A stretch of 36,861 bases of DNA from contig ADNK01001989.1 of NCBI GenBank assembly GCA_000320545.1, positions 1 to 36,861 of the forward strand, read 5' to 3'. Numbering within the stretch: the stretch's first letter is position 1; each line of letters starts with the position of its first letter. The notes under the pieces are model-generated. The model was not told the DNA's origin. It searched no databases and saw only the letters and a program-made list of their open reading frames with translations. Made by a program: the position numbers and the translations under genes. Origin of the DNA: Bigelowiella natans CCMP2755. Lineage: Eukaryota; Cercozoa; Chlorarachniophyceae. This document shows positions 20,538 to 33,309 of the stretch, in pieces.

Positions 20538-22440
20538 ATTCATCTAACATCATCATCATTTAAAAGATGAACAGTGGTCGTTACCAGAGTGTTCAAGGCA
20601 TTCAATTGTTGAATAGCTGGTTCAAAATGTTTGCAGCGGCAGTAACAATGGTAGCAGTGGTAGTGTTGCACCACAATGCGACATCTAGACATGATGAGCA
20701 TTGTGGCATTGCTCATTGCACAGTGATGCGTGCAATGTGTGCATTGCTGCATTGCACACCATTGGTGTCGAACCAAGGTGCCCCAGGTCACGCCATGTGC
20801 TGCATGCTGGCATGCATGGCTAGATGGGTTGGAAAACATCTAGCTGGACATCTGCACTCGATCACAGTGAAATTTGCGCAGGCGGGATGTTCAGGCAAAC
20901 GTGATGAAACATGCATCGTCCTTTGCCAGCAATCAATTTTGAAACAATTTGCGCGCTCAATTGCAGCCCTGATGTCAGTTCTGGAGTTGTGACTTTGCAC
21001 CAGCTGCTTGACAAATGTGTCACACACGTCGTGCAGATCGTGCACACTGTGTCTGCAGTTTGGACTGCCAGACTGCCTGGCAAATGAGCTGGAAAGCTGG
21101 AAAGTTTCATTGTTGATTGTTGCATCTCACCCGCCGCGCAGCCCAACTGTTCCGTTGAAAGAACAGTTCTAGAGTTGCCAACGAGCAGTTTTTGCTGTGT
21201 CACTGGTTCGAACGGACTCGAACGTGTTTGTGCGAACAGCCTGTTTGGCGTGCCGCATGCGAATGGTCACGTTCCAGCACTTGATGAACTCGAACACGTT
21301 GCAAGCAAGTCTGGAAACGTGTTCATTCGAGTGATCACGGTGCTGTTCGTTCCAACAGTGTTTTTTTTGCGTGCAGTGAACAACACGGGCGCACTGTCGT
21401 GTGTGCACGCGTCGCGTGTTTCGACCGGAAACGTGCATCACAACGCACGTGCTCTGGTGCTAGTAGCTGGCTAGCGCACAGCGGCATTGTTGCACCACCC
21501 AGATCGACCATGCACAATTGTGCCCGGAACACAACGTGGACGTGCGTGCGTGTTTGTGCGATGTGAGGACAGACTCGTTGCACAGCTCTTGTCTGGTTGT
21601 TGCAAGCTGGCAAGCAAGGTCTCGGGTCACTTGAACGCGTGAAAGAGGTTGCAAGTCGTCCAACAGCAAGGTCTCGAGTTGTTCAAATGCGGAAGGGGTC
21701 ATGTCACATGCTGTCAAGGCTTCGATGTGTTGCTCAAGTGTGAAAGAAACCATCTGAAGTCTGCTTCTGTGGAAGGACGAACAGCAAGCATTTCCATCAT
21801 CATCGCACTCTTGTGGTTTTCTTCTGTGAATCAAGTTTGGACACTTTCTCCTTTGTTTGTTCGAAGTTCCCCGGGCACTGCCAAATCGCATCGGAGGAGC
21901 GCCTTCCTTTTTCATTGTGAGACAACCAATGTTCGCTCCAAAACCAAAAAAACAGGCTAAATTCCGTCCGGGACACGATGGTCAGCAAAAGAACAGCCCG
22001 AAGTGCTCCTGGATGCGACACCATGCTTTTTTGGTCACACATGTGTGAGATGCCTGCATTTCCACACGAAATGCTTCATTTCCACTAGTCGCATGCGCAA
22101 AATGGCCAATGCGCATTGGTATTCGAAGATTCTGTCGAGGTGGATCTGGCAGCCGGTACCCCTCTGTCTGCACCGGAAGGAGCAGCTTGAATTTGATTTA
22201 CACGCCCCAGAGTCAGCATAGTGGTCTGCCACAGGGAACCACGTACCCCTGTCGTTCCCCACCTGAGAACTCTTTGCTCGGATCCGAGCGACGCTGGCAA
22301 TTCACATCAGCCTCATTGGTACGAGATCATGATTCAGGGTTTGCTGCGGTGTTTTGTGTGGGGCATGTCAGTCTGTTCCCTCGGTTAGTAGGCTTCAAAC
22401 TTGGAAGTCTAAATCAAAATATTTCTTTTTGTAGCGCCAA
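20538..22440. repeat. Repeat-rich intergenic block
   Basis: About 1.9 kb with no supported exon. It holds GCATGC- and CTAGA-rich DNA (20640-20900). From 21170 to 21440 it has many copies of a GAACGTGTT/GAACACGTT-like motif in both orientations. Overlapping ORFs of 90-150 codons occur on both strands, for example about 20567-20992 on the plus strand and 21460-21915 on the minus strand. They show no conserved motif or splice logic. The last 400 bp before the GTPase gene should contain its promoter. Confidence 0.5.
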
Positions 22441-22633
22441 ATGCTAATGACAACGAGCGCGCTGGAGAATGTTGCGGACCGTGAAGAGTAATGGCATTCG
22501 CGCCCTCTTTTATTTTTAGAAGAACTAAGGGAGGAAGGGGGAAAATAGACATGGGCAGCAGATGAGACGATTTTTTATGCTGAACTATTTAATAGGTGTT
22601 TGTGTGTATGTGTGTGTGTGTGTGTAAAAGAGC

Positions 22634-22671
<38 letters not shown>

Positions 22672-24663
22672 CGCCAAAAAAAAGTAATTCCTAGGAATTG
22701 ACTAATATTTTGGTTCCCAATAGGAATTCTGCTGATTCTGCAACACCATCAACGACGATATCCACCCGGGTACGACCGTTGTTTGCAACTGAGCCTGCAA
22801 GTTATCCAAGTTGCCTGACTGATTCTACCCTTGCATTCTTCTTGCAGAATTCAAGTTTCGTAGTTACACAACCAGAGATTTTCAGGCCACCCCACCTCCA
22901 AACTCCTTCGAGAAACTTAACGATGGTCAGTCAAAAGCTCTCAGAATCGAAGCTGGAGAACCTGTTCAAAAGAAAGGTCGATACGATCTTAGTCATGGGT
23001 GACAAAGGCAGCGGCAAAACTACATTTATAAATACATATGTAGAGAACAACAGGTAGTATATTTTAAATGGAAACATTAATGATGCTTGTATACAGAAAA
23101 ATATTGCCGTTATTGAATCATAATCAATCTTACATATACCACGACATTTGTACGTCAGCAAACTCGCGGCTGAAGTTCAGTTCGTTGAGGTGCCTGCGCA
23201 CGACATCTCGAAGATAACTCGGTGCAATTTCCTCGCTTTCCCTCTCAATTTTGACTAGACAGTTTTATTCCTCTTTGCTGGTTGTATACCAACATGATTC
23301 GTAAAAATTATCGGCTATTTCTTCACGCACCAGTGGTTATACTTATTATGTACCCCCTTCTCCTTTTCCCTCTCTCCAACTCCCCTTCCAGGAAGTTGTG
23401 TCGAAAGACCGCCGCAGCAGTCGTTATTTGCGATGTGAACTCAAAGAGCTCTATTGCAGCAGCCGGCCGCTGGAAAACTGCTTTGGATAAGAGCACCTCT
23501 TTCTATAGGCCGGTGCCTTCTATCTTCGTCGGCAACAAGGTCGGAATGTCGGAATAAAACCATCGATTTAACACAGTTACCGAACCAACTATGCGCTGTA
23601 CCGCTGCTGCGATCATCAATTTTCTGACATTATTTTGGCGAGGGGGGGGGAGAGGGGAAGAGCTGCTAAAGGAGAAAGTTACTTTGTGGGTTTGATGTGG
23701 TAGAAATTAACTTTGAATCATACCTTTAGGTGGACTTGCTGACAGATATTGAGAGGGGGATGGCGATTGGGGCAGAAGCCCAACGTTTGGGTACGAAGCA
23801 CGGATTTAACAGGTATGGATCAGTACTTATACCTGCAGTTGTAGTGTATTAGCATCGGCCCGAATTGTATTGTAGTCATCCATTTTCCCTCTAATTGCCT
23901 GCAAATCTCTTTTGACAAGTACACTAAGTAAAGGTGCTTGGATATGTGCACATGCGTGAACACTCGCACACACGTCCGCTATGCATAATTGTAAAACATA
24001 ACATGTCTCTTTGCCTGTGCACATAGCTCTACTCCACATTAATCCTCTTCCCACCTTTCAATTCTCGCAAGATGGTTCGTGACTGAAGCGGCAGTTGCCA
24101 AGAACGTCAAGAATGCTATGGAGGAGCTGCTGATCGTAATGGCAAAGTCAAACCGCCAGTCTTTTGACTACGTGGTGGCATCTCTCGCTAAGTCCAAGCG
24201 GCAGGAGGAAGTTGTGACGAAGATCAGTGACGAGGAAATCGACGAAATCAAGGAAGGCTCTGCATTCATTAAATACGGGCGGAACGGCAAGCCAAAACTC
24301 CGAATTTTATGGATAAATGAAGATGGGACGCGCCTTTGCTGGGGCCTCATCAAGGGCAAGGCAAGCAACTCCTTCAGCCTTTCAACGATAAATGGCATTA
24401 TTACAGGCCAGAGAACGCCTTCATTTCGAAAGTGTGCAAAGAAGGAGCATCGGGCCGACCGAAACGTCCGTCGTTCCTTCTCGCTGCTGATCTCCGGCAA
24501 CATTGAGCGGAAGTCAATCGACCTGATGGCTACAAGCGACAAGATTTATGAGGTATGGAACAAGTTTTTCCAGGTCGTCATCGCCCACAAAGAGATTAGA
24601 TTTCGAAATGGCGCGGCGAGGATCTGCTCCACACAGCCACGTGACTCCCGCACGATAATCTAA
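22441..24663 (+). CDS. Rab-like pseudoGTPase fused to a PH domain
   Basis: Seven exons: 22441-22487, 22724-22769, 22848-23053, 23159-23221, 23392-23539, 23730-23812 and 24072-24663, all in phase, about 394 residues, with a stop upstream of the first ATG. An N-terminal extension (1-70) precedes a small-GTPase domain. The P-loop GDKGSGKTT starts near residue 82 and is intact, and NKVD (about 169-172) is rebuilt exactly by splicing at a GTCGGA donor. The stretch GTKHGFNRWFVTEAA resembles the end of Rab32/38/29 domains. The switch regions are abnormal: switch I and its strand are missing, and the DxxGQ motif reads EVPAH. A PH domain follows (about 257-371: FIKYGRNGKPKLR, LCWG, FSL, W near the end), which may bind phosphoinositides. 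This is probably a membrane-associated nucleotide-binding or scaffold protein. The 78-nt second intron has no stop and could be retained. Confidence 0.86.
22596..22668. repeat. (GT)n and (GA)n microsatellites
   Basis: A GT tract then a GA tract in intron 1 of the GTPase-PH gene. Confidence 0.95.
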
Positions 24664-24850
24664 AATATGGGAGAAGCCTAAAAATAAAAATTATATTAAC
24701 CTTCAATTCTTACCGCGTGATTTACCCCAAATAGTGAAGATAGAAGACTGCACACATGAAATCAGTCGGTTACTATCTTAAATATGTATGATGCGCTGTA
24801 TAGTAATTAGGACGTTGATGTGAAAATCCTTCGATGCACCGTTTTTTAAA
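24664..24850. other. 3' flank of the GTPase-PH gene
   Basis: AT-rich DNA after the stop codon. AATAAA at 24681-24686 (within AAAAATAAAAATT) could act as a polyadenylation signal. No gene is seen. Confidence 0.4.
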
Positions 24851-25261
24851 TTGTAACGCTAACATCAGAAGTCATGTTCTGCAACTTGCAATTGAATATC
24901 ATGCGATTGTCGCCACACCACTTCGTTTATTCATAAGCGAACCCGTCGCTCTCTTGCATACGGATCAAGCATTCTAAAATTTCCCACCATCATGCCATGA
25001 GTTTCTTGTCATCACCCCACCTCACGTCCGCATCGTCTCACAACATGCAAGCATGGCATGCATGATCAGCGAAACATGGCGTCGTGCGTCATGCTCTAGT
25101 GCTGTACGATGTACACTGTAAGTGTGAAGTAGTTGAGCAATTTGCATCACACAGCACGAACGTGTTGCGCTGCAACGCCATCTTCGGTCCGGTGGGTCGC
25201 ACATGGATTGCATAGTAGCATGACACATGAAAATGTTTAAGATGGAATGTTAGCGTTACAA
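24851..25261. mobile_element. Possible non-autonomous element with 15-bp inverted ends
   Basis: TTGTAACGCTAACAT (24851-24865) and its exact reverse complement (25247-25261) bracket 411 bp of GCATGC-rich DNA with the same character as the other intergenic repeats. It lies between two convergent genes. No target duplication is obvious and no transposase is present. A MITE-like element is the best reading, but other origins of an inverted repeat are possible. Confidence 0.5.
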
Positions 25262-25301
25262 GATCCAATGATAGGTAACAAATCTTGACGGAAGATCATC
25301 A

Positions 25302-27623
25302 TTATTCATTGTTTTTCGCATTGCCGTCTTCTTCAATGTAAACAAAGTCGTCTGTTTCATCGCCTTCCTTCTGCACCTTAGCAACAGCAACATCGTGTTC
25401 ATGATCCTTCTTGGAGCCGTCATTCCCACTCACCGCTGTTGTTTCGTCAGGGATCTCCGAAGCTTTTAGCTCCTCGTTCTCCCTTCCCTTGTTCTCTGCC
25501 TTCAATAAACTCTTATCCGGCTTCTCAATCTTCCGTACCCCATTCTCTATCTCATCCTCACCCGACTTCAACAAATTCTTTGCCACCTTATCTGCCTCCC
25601 TCTTGTGTTCTCGACACACAAGAGCTACCTGCCCTAAAATGGCGTCAAACTTGCTGGTGTCGGGCCTATCGGGGTCTAGCCGGTGCTGCTGTGCTTCTAT
25701 GCGAAGCGCATTGAGACGGTCCTTAATTGCTCCACGCACACCCGCACGCAGAAAGGATACGAGTTGCACCTGGGCTTTGGGATTTATCTCCTCCAAATAC
25801 TTCTCCCATAGCTCTGCAAACGAATAGCCGTTGAACTTTTGGTTCTCCCCCTCGTCACTCACAAGGATGAAAATGTCAAACTTCATCTTGTTCTTGTAGT
25901 AGGGCCAGAGAGCAGCCGCCATCGACGTCGCGCCCTTCGCGGGTACCGCTTCTACAATTTTCAGGACGTCCAGCGCCGAGCGAGGCTGACAAGGGGCCTT
26001 GATGACCTCCTCGTTAAAGAATATCAGGTTAGCGTCCAGGGCCAGGGAGAGCAGCGATCCCAAAATGGTCGACGACTTGATGGCGACTTCCATAGAACCA
26101 GAGGCATCGCCAGCCACAACAAGCCGAAGGCCCGAAGCGTTCAGTTTATGTTCCTTGAGCATGCTTTCCGCATGCGGTAGTAACTGCGGGGCGAATGCAG
26201 TCTTGCTCTCTCGGAAAAAAAGCATGCGCTCCATGAGCTTTCCGTACGCAGTGTTCTGGCGACCCGCCTTGAGCGCCTTCATCACGGACTTGCTATCGGC
26301 CTCCAGTCGCCTCTGTATTGCTGCCTCTGCCTTAGGGCACACAAGCTCGTGATACCACCATATCGCCTCATCTAAAGGCATACTCTCTGCTAGAAGCCCT
26401 TTTGCCTCATCTGATATCTCGCGTTTATCGACAAGGGAATCGGTCGCAGAAAGGCGGGATTTGTTGGCGAAAAGCCATTCAATCATCTCGTCTGCCTGGA
26501 CCGCGTCTTCAGGAACTTTGTTCCAAAAATGGTTAGCAGTTGCGGCGGCAGTCTTCTCGTCAAATCCCATCATAACGAGCGTCTGTAGGCGTGAGTCGAA
26601 GATCTTCCTCTCTGGTCGGTTGTCCTTGAGAGACTTTCGGAGGAAACTGTACACAGTAGCTAGCTGTGGCTCCTTCTTGAGCTGCTCTGTAATGTTCCCT
26701 CTATCGACACTTCGTGCCACGGCAACGAGACTTTCTTTCGGAATAGCGCTTTTTTTTTATTCACCATCATTACTATTCTCAAAAACCGCATCCTGGAAGA
26801 AGGAGAGCTGCAAATCAGCTGGCTTAAGATGCAATAGGTCGAAAGCTGGCTTCCATGCGTCCACAGAGTAGTGAAGAAGGTAGAACTGTAGAGAGTTCTT
26901 ATCAATGCTTTGGAACCATTCCTTGAAGAATCGAACCGCTCCACGATTAAGGGACGTCCCGGGCCACATATCGCGCTCAAGATGGTGAGCCGCCGTCCTC
27001 CGCTTAGCCAACGTGCTTTTCCGAACTGCTTTCGGGTTCGACTTGAGTTTTTCTTCCATATCCCGTATTTCGCGGCGCATCCTTCGAATTTTCCGTGGTG
27101 CATCGATCATCTCCATAGCCTTCAACACCTCTGCGAAAGCATACAGAGGCGAATCAATCAAAGCTTTCGCGTGCTGACGCTCAATCGTGTACACAGCGGC
27201 AAGGATTCTTGATTTTGTTGCAGAACTAAAGAGTTGTGCGACCCCAAAATCGATCAATAGTTTTAGCTGTGCTAGATAATCGTTGCTGTTTGAGATCAGT
27301 CCTCTGATGTGGCTGTCGAGCTTAGGCTCATCATTCCCCTCAAAGAAGTGGAATAGGTTGTGGATCTGTTCCTTTGTGAACGGATGTTTCTTCAGCTCTT
27401 CAATCTCTGCCTCAACAAACTCTTTTTTTTCTCGAGCCTGCACTTCTGCATTCTTTCTTTCTCTTGCCTTCCGCTTAGCTCTTTTCTTCATAAGCTCTTT
27501 CTCCCTCTCTTCGGCCTTTACTTCTTCCGTTTTCCTCTCCCCCTCGAGCTTTGATTCACTTACACTTTCTTCTTCTGCCTTAACCATCTTTTGAGTCGGT
27601 GATTTATCGGCTAACGTCTCCAT
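25302..27623 (-). CDS. UBA and von Willebrand A domain protein
   Basis: Exon 1 is 27623-26765, then a 78-nt phase-1 intron (26764-26687, GTGAAT...TTACAG), then exon 2 26686-25302, giving about 747 residues. Without splicing, an in-frame TAA at 26759-26757 would split the frame. The N-terminal 80 residues are charged and coiled-coil-like, followed by a helical region. A UBA-like domain lies near 315-362 (LVMMGF...DEMIEWLF), which suggests ubiquitin binding. A von Willebrand A domain (about 470-610) carries a complete metal site: DASGSM (479-484), Thr in GATSM (about 539) and Asp in LVSDEGEN (about 563). The tail is charged and acidic. The frame is open for 47 codons upstream (to 27764), but a heat-shock element lies in that stretch, so I chose Met at 27623. 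The ubiquitin-linked stress role is an inference. Confidence 0.85.
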
Positions 27624-27698
27624 TTTCGTTTTGAAGCGTTGAGCTGTGTGCGGGGAACAACACAAGCTCGAAACCGGAAAAGTCCTCTTCCATTCCGA

Positions 27699-27716
27699 GA
27701 AGTTTCGAGAAATTTC
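27699..27716. promoter_or_regulatory. Heat-shock element, four perfect units
   Basis: GAAGTTTCGAGAAATTTC is GAA-nn-TTC-nn-GAA-nn-TTC with exact 5-bp spacing, the heat-shock factor binding pattern. It lies 76-93 bp upstream of the ATG of the UBA-vWA gene and about 340 bp upstream of the divergent CRIPT gene. Its position implies stress induction of the UBA-vWA gene. Confidence 0.8.
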
Positions 27717-28058
27717 GAGGGACAGCGAGTTCCCGGAGGAGTCTCCCCAGAGTCTCTGAGACATTCGATATAATTACAGGCGATTAGTTTACCTTCGCTT
27801 CCTATGTATTCTATAAATAGCCACTCGTTTTGGCCTGCGACATAACAGGACTCGTTTCTAAGAGATAGAATTGAGGATTGCAAGCTCTATTCGAAGAAAT
27901 AACTTGTCTTACTTCTCGCTTTCCGTAGTTCAGAAGGGAAGGAGCGTTGTTTCGTAAGAGGTCGCGAGCTGGGGGGGACTAACTTTTGAGCACTGTATAA
28001 TTTTATAAGGCTTAGACACAATATATTCGGCTTCTATACTAATTTTCATTAGGCTGAG
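27717..28058. other. Divergent promoter region, UBA-vWA and CRIPT
   Basis: The rest of the 435-bp gap between divergent start codons. It is AT-rich near 28000-28050, before CRIPT. I see no other element. Confidence 0.4.
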
Positions 28059-28569
28059 ATGGTTTGCAAAAAATGCGAAAAGAAGTTGAAAGCAGTAATT
28101 TGCCCTGAGCCATGGAAAGGTGAGGAGATACATGGAAGAGGGATTTTTTCGTCTGCAATAGTTCTCGAGAAGATAAATAAAATTCTAACCCTGATTTTTT
28201 CCCCCGAACCACAGCTGGGTCAAAAAATTCGAAAGCTGGTGCCGTAGGGCGGAAGGTGAATCAGAACAGGCTTCTAGGATGTGCGAAACTCAAGCATGGG
28301 AGCATAAAAAAGAAGAAATTCCAGCCTTTTAACAAAAAGAAATGCAAAATTTGTAAGCAACAGCTTCACAAACCCGGATACTATTGCCAGGGTTGCGCAT
28401 ACGAGAAAGGTTCCCTTATTTTTCCGTTTAACCTCCTCGATAGTGCCCCCCTAATTTATAAAAACTGATGAAAATTAAGTAAAATTGTATCCATGGTGTT
28501 TCAGGAATCTGCACCATGTGTGGAAAAAAAATATTAGACACACAGTATTATAAGCAAAGAAGTACCTAA
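28059..28569 (+). CDS. CRIPT: CRIPT, cysteine-rich PDZ-binding protein homologue
   Basis: Three exons: 28059-28119, 28215-28409 and 28505-28569; both introns are phase 1; 106 residues, close to the usual 101. The protein starts MVCKKCEKKLKAVICPEPWK and has the four CxxC pairs of the family: CKKC, CKIC, CQGC (in YYCQGCAYEK) and CTMC (in GICTMCGKKILDT). It ends YYKQRST, so it lacks the C-terminal PDZ ligand (QTSV) of animal CRIPT. That fits a non-synaptic role; CRIPT is linked to the minor spliceosome and to microtubules. Assignment is by recognition across the whole length and is secure. Confidence 0.97.
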
Positions 28570-29622
28570 ATGGTATTGGAAGCGTCTCTTGATTTGTACA
28601 TCTTACTCCTCTTGGAATCGGGCGTGTCCATGTCCCATGTCGCCAATTAGCACGTTAGTTTATGAGTGTTTGAATAACAAAAAGATGATAATAGACATAG
28701 CAATATCACACATAGAATGTATATGGCATTGCATGTCTATCATGATGACATAGAAATCTTAGCAATGCATGCCGTGTCTGCCATGGTGCTGCAAACAAAT
28801 GCAAAAAGAACAAAGCTGACATGGTGAGCTTCACCTTCAGTTCATGTCACCAGCTAGCTAGTGTGGTGTGCTGTGCAGCATGTTCGTTGGGTTGCCAACA
28901 CTGCAGACTCAGCGTTTGCATGACACGCAGCACATGCCTGCAAACGTGTCCATTGTCAACGCGCCAGCGTGTGTCCACAGATGTGGTCTGGGCTAGTGAG
29001 TGGTGCTCATCTTCAAAATCACACACGCATGTGGATGTCCATGTTTCTGTTCAAATGAAAGAATGCGTTTTTTTTCAGCTGGCATCATGGCCTTGTGCCT
29101 GAACAATTATGCTGTTCATCTGTTCACTTTCAAGACTGCAGTGACAGCTGCGGCACTGGAAGTCGAACAAAAGAAATTTCCATTTTTCCTGGCCGCCGAA
29201 AAAGATGACATTTTTTCGGGCAACACAAACTGAAAAAGATGATCACTTTCAATCACAGCAAGCCTTTGAATGTTGTCGCAGGATGAAGATGCAAGGAAAA
29301 GTGCATCGGAAAACACTCGTTGCTTTCCTCGCAACATCTGCATTCGAGGCAAATCAGTACAAAACTGGACAAAACTCAGAACCAACATGGACATTTTGGG
29401 GTTTCAATGAACTCGTTTCAGTGATGCGACACACAATGCTCCCTCTTTGTATGGAACAAACACCTGTGTTTGAAGGCGCCATCAAAATTCAACTCAAAAA
29501 ATCAGTCTTAGGGGCAAAAGATTGCACAGTACAGAAAGTTCCGCTAATACCGTACACAAAACTCGTTCCCCAAACCAACCCCGAACTAGGCACCAATATA
29601 CCTACAACCTAAACAAATAGAG
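28570..29622. repeat. Intergenic repeat block before beta-tubulin
   Basis: The first part (about 28640-29050) has the GCATGC/CTAGCTAG character of the other repeat blocks. A 135-codon plus-strand frame (29205-29612) crosses the second part, but a minus-strand frame is also open there, no motif is recognisable, and it ends just before the tubulin ATG. I treat it as promoter and repeat DNA. Confidence 0.5.
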
Positions 29623-31707
<2,085 letters not shown>

Positions 31708-33309
31708 AATTTCACATAGGCAAGGAGGCATCAGCAGGCGACCTTCATGTACAACGTGCATGATGCTACAGTCAAGCAAGTGAACATGTGTCGATTTGAA
31801 ACATGTGATTCGCCAGCTCTTAAATCACAGATTCACTAGTTTAGTCCATTTGTTTTCTCTGGTACATGTGCGGGCATTGCTAATCATCATTGCAAACCTG
31901 CAGCGACGCCGCTGGCACAGTGTTCTAGTGTTGTCATGGAGCTGGATTGACGAAAAGTCAAAAGGGCTGGATGGTGGAGAGCGCATCCTCTGCATGCAAT
32001 GAGAATCAAACGAGCATGTCTAGATGTGTGATCCTAGCTAGCCGGAGCCCTGACACAAAATTTGACGTGCTAGCGTGCTAGCGTGCTCTGGAGCTCTGTC
32101 ATCTCACATGTCGCTTCATGCACCACAACTGCATCAAGTGTGCAACGAATGGCATGAATTTTTAATTGAGAGTCATTGAGTGCACATTTGCGCGTTTGTG
32201 TGCGCCCAGGCTAGCAGGTGCATGCTTTTTGCGTGCGTGTGCTGAAACTTCGCACGTCCATGAAGCTAGTGTGCACACACCCTCATGAGCTTGCAAAACT
32301 TGTGGCACGCAAATGCAAATGCGCTAGCGTGTTCAAAAGTGGCAAGAATTTTTCAATTTTCGCCCGCTGGCAAGCGTTGAAAAATGAGGTTTTCAAGCTG
32401 AAATTCGAAAAAAAAATCAAATTTGAACCTCAAACAGGCTCCAGTGTGCTTCCAATGTCCAATTGCAACGATTGGGCGCGCCAGGCGCCACGCGCAAAGC
32501 ACAGTTTGTTCAAAACCCACTCGTCACCGGGATTGATGCAGTTGTGACTAGTTCAGATGGACTGGTGGGGCCAGGACCATCTAGCCATCATGCTAGCATG
32601 CTAGCATGTTCAGCGAGCGCTAGCTAGACGTGAAACAAGTCAGCCAGAGCAAGCCAGCAAGCAAGCAAGCGTTGGAGCGTGGCACATGCTAGCATGCTGC
32701 TTGCATCATTCTGGCATTGCTGAATTGTCGATTTGGGCAATTTTGAGAGCCATTGAACATTGAACGTTGCACTGAGCATTCCAGCACTCCAGCGCATTGC
32801 TGGGTTGACGCACAACAACGTGCGCAACAACCACATGGGAGACCTGGAGACATGCCAGCATGCTCTGGTGCTAGCTAGCTAGCTCTAGAGCTAGCTAGCA
32901 TGCATGTGCATTTTCAGATTTGCACGCATTGAACAAAGCATTGATGCAAAAACTGCACGAGCAACACGGCCGGGAGACACGCACAAACACGCAGCAGCGC
33001 CTCAACCAAACTAGCAAAATCATTCTGGCATTGCGAGGACTTGTCAGCTGCAATGAACAATGAACAATGAACAATGAATGAAGCATTGATGCAAAACTAC
33101 ATGAGCAAGAACCACATGGGAGACAAGCTAGACATGCACAAACGTGCAGCAGCGCCTCAACAAAAATCTTTGCGAGGACTTGTCAGCACCCTGTTCTAGT
33201 GTTGGTCAGCAGCAGCCCATCAGCGCTAGAGCGCCCACAAGCCAAAGTCATGCCGAAGGAGCAACGGTGAGAATCTCCTAGAATTTCGAGGCGTATTTCT
33301 AATTTGTAG
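31708..33309. repeat. Repeat block with tandem units
   Basis: About 1.6 kb without supported exons. TGCTAGCATG and CTAGCTAG motifs cluster at 32030-32090, 32590-32615, 32680-32700 and 32870-32905. Two degenerate copies of a unit of about 120 bp lie in tandem (about 32935-33050 and 33079-33190); both contain GCATTGATGCAAAA, GGGAGACA and GCAGCAGCGCCTCAAC, and both end with GCGAGGACTTGTCAGC. The second is preceded by TGAACAA repeats, as at 13941. A short open exon at 33252-33268 (ATG...CAACG, donor GTGAGA) might begin the next gene but does not fit its phase. Confidence 0.55.

Noticed and set aside
20567-21915. Several 90-150 codon ORFs on both strands
   Set aside because: They overlap on opposite strands within a repeat block of low stop-codon density. 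There are no domains, no consistent splice sites, and composition follows the repeat.
29205-29612. 135-codon ORF just upstream of beta-tubulin
   Set aside because: No recognisable motif, the opposite strand is also open there, it sits in repeat-like DNA and it reaches almost to the tubulin ATG.
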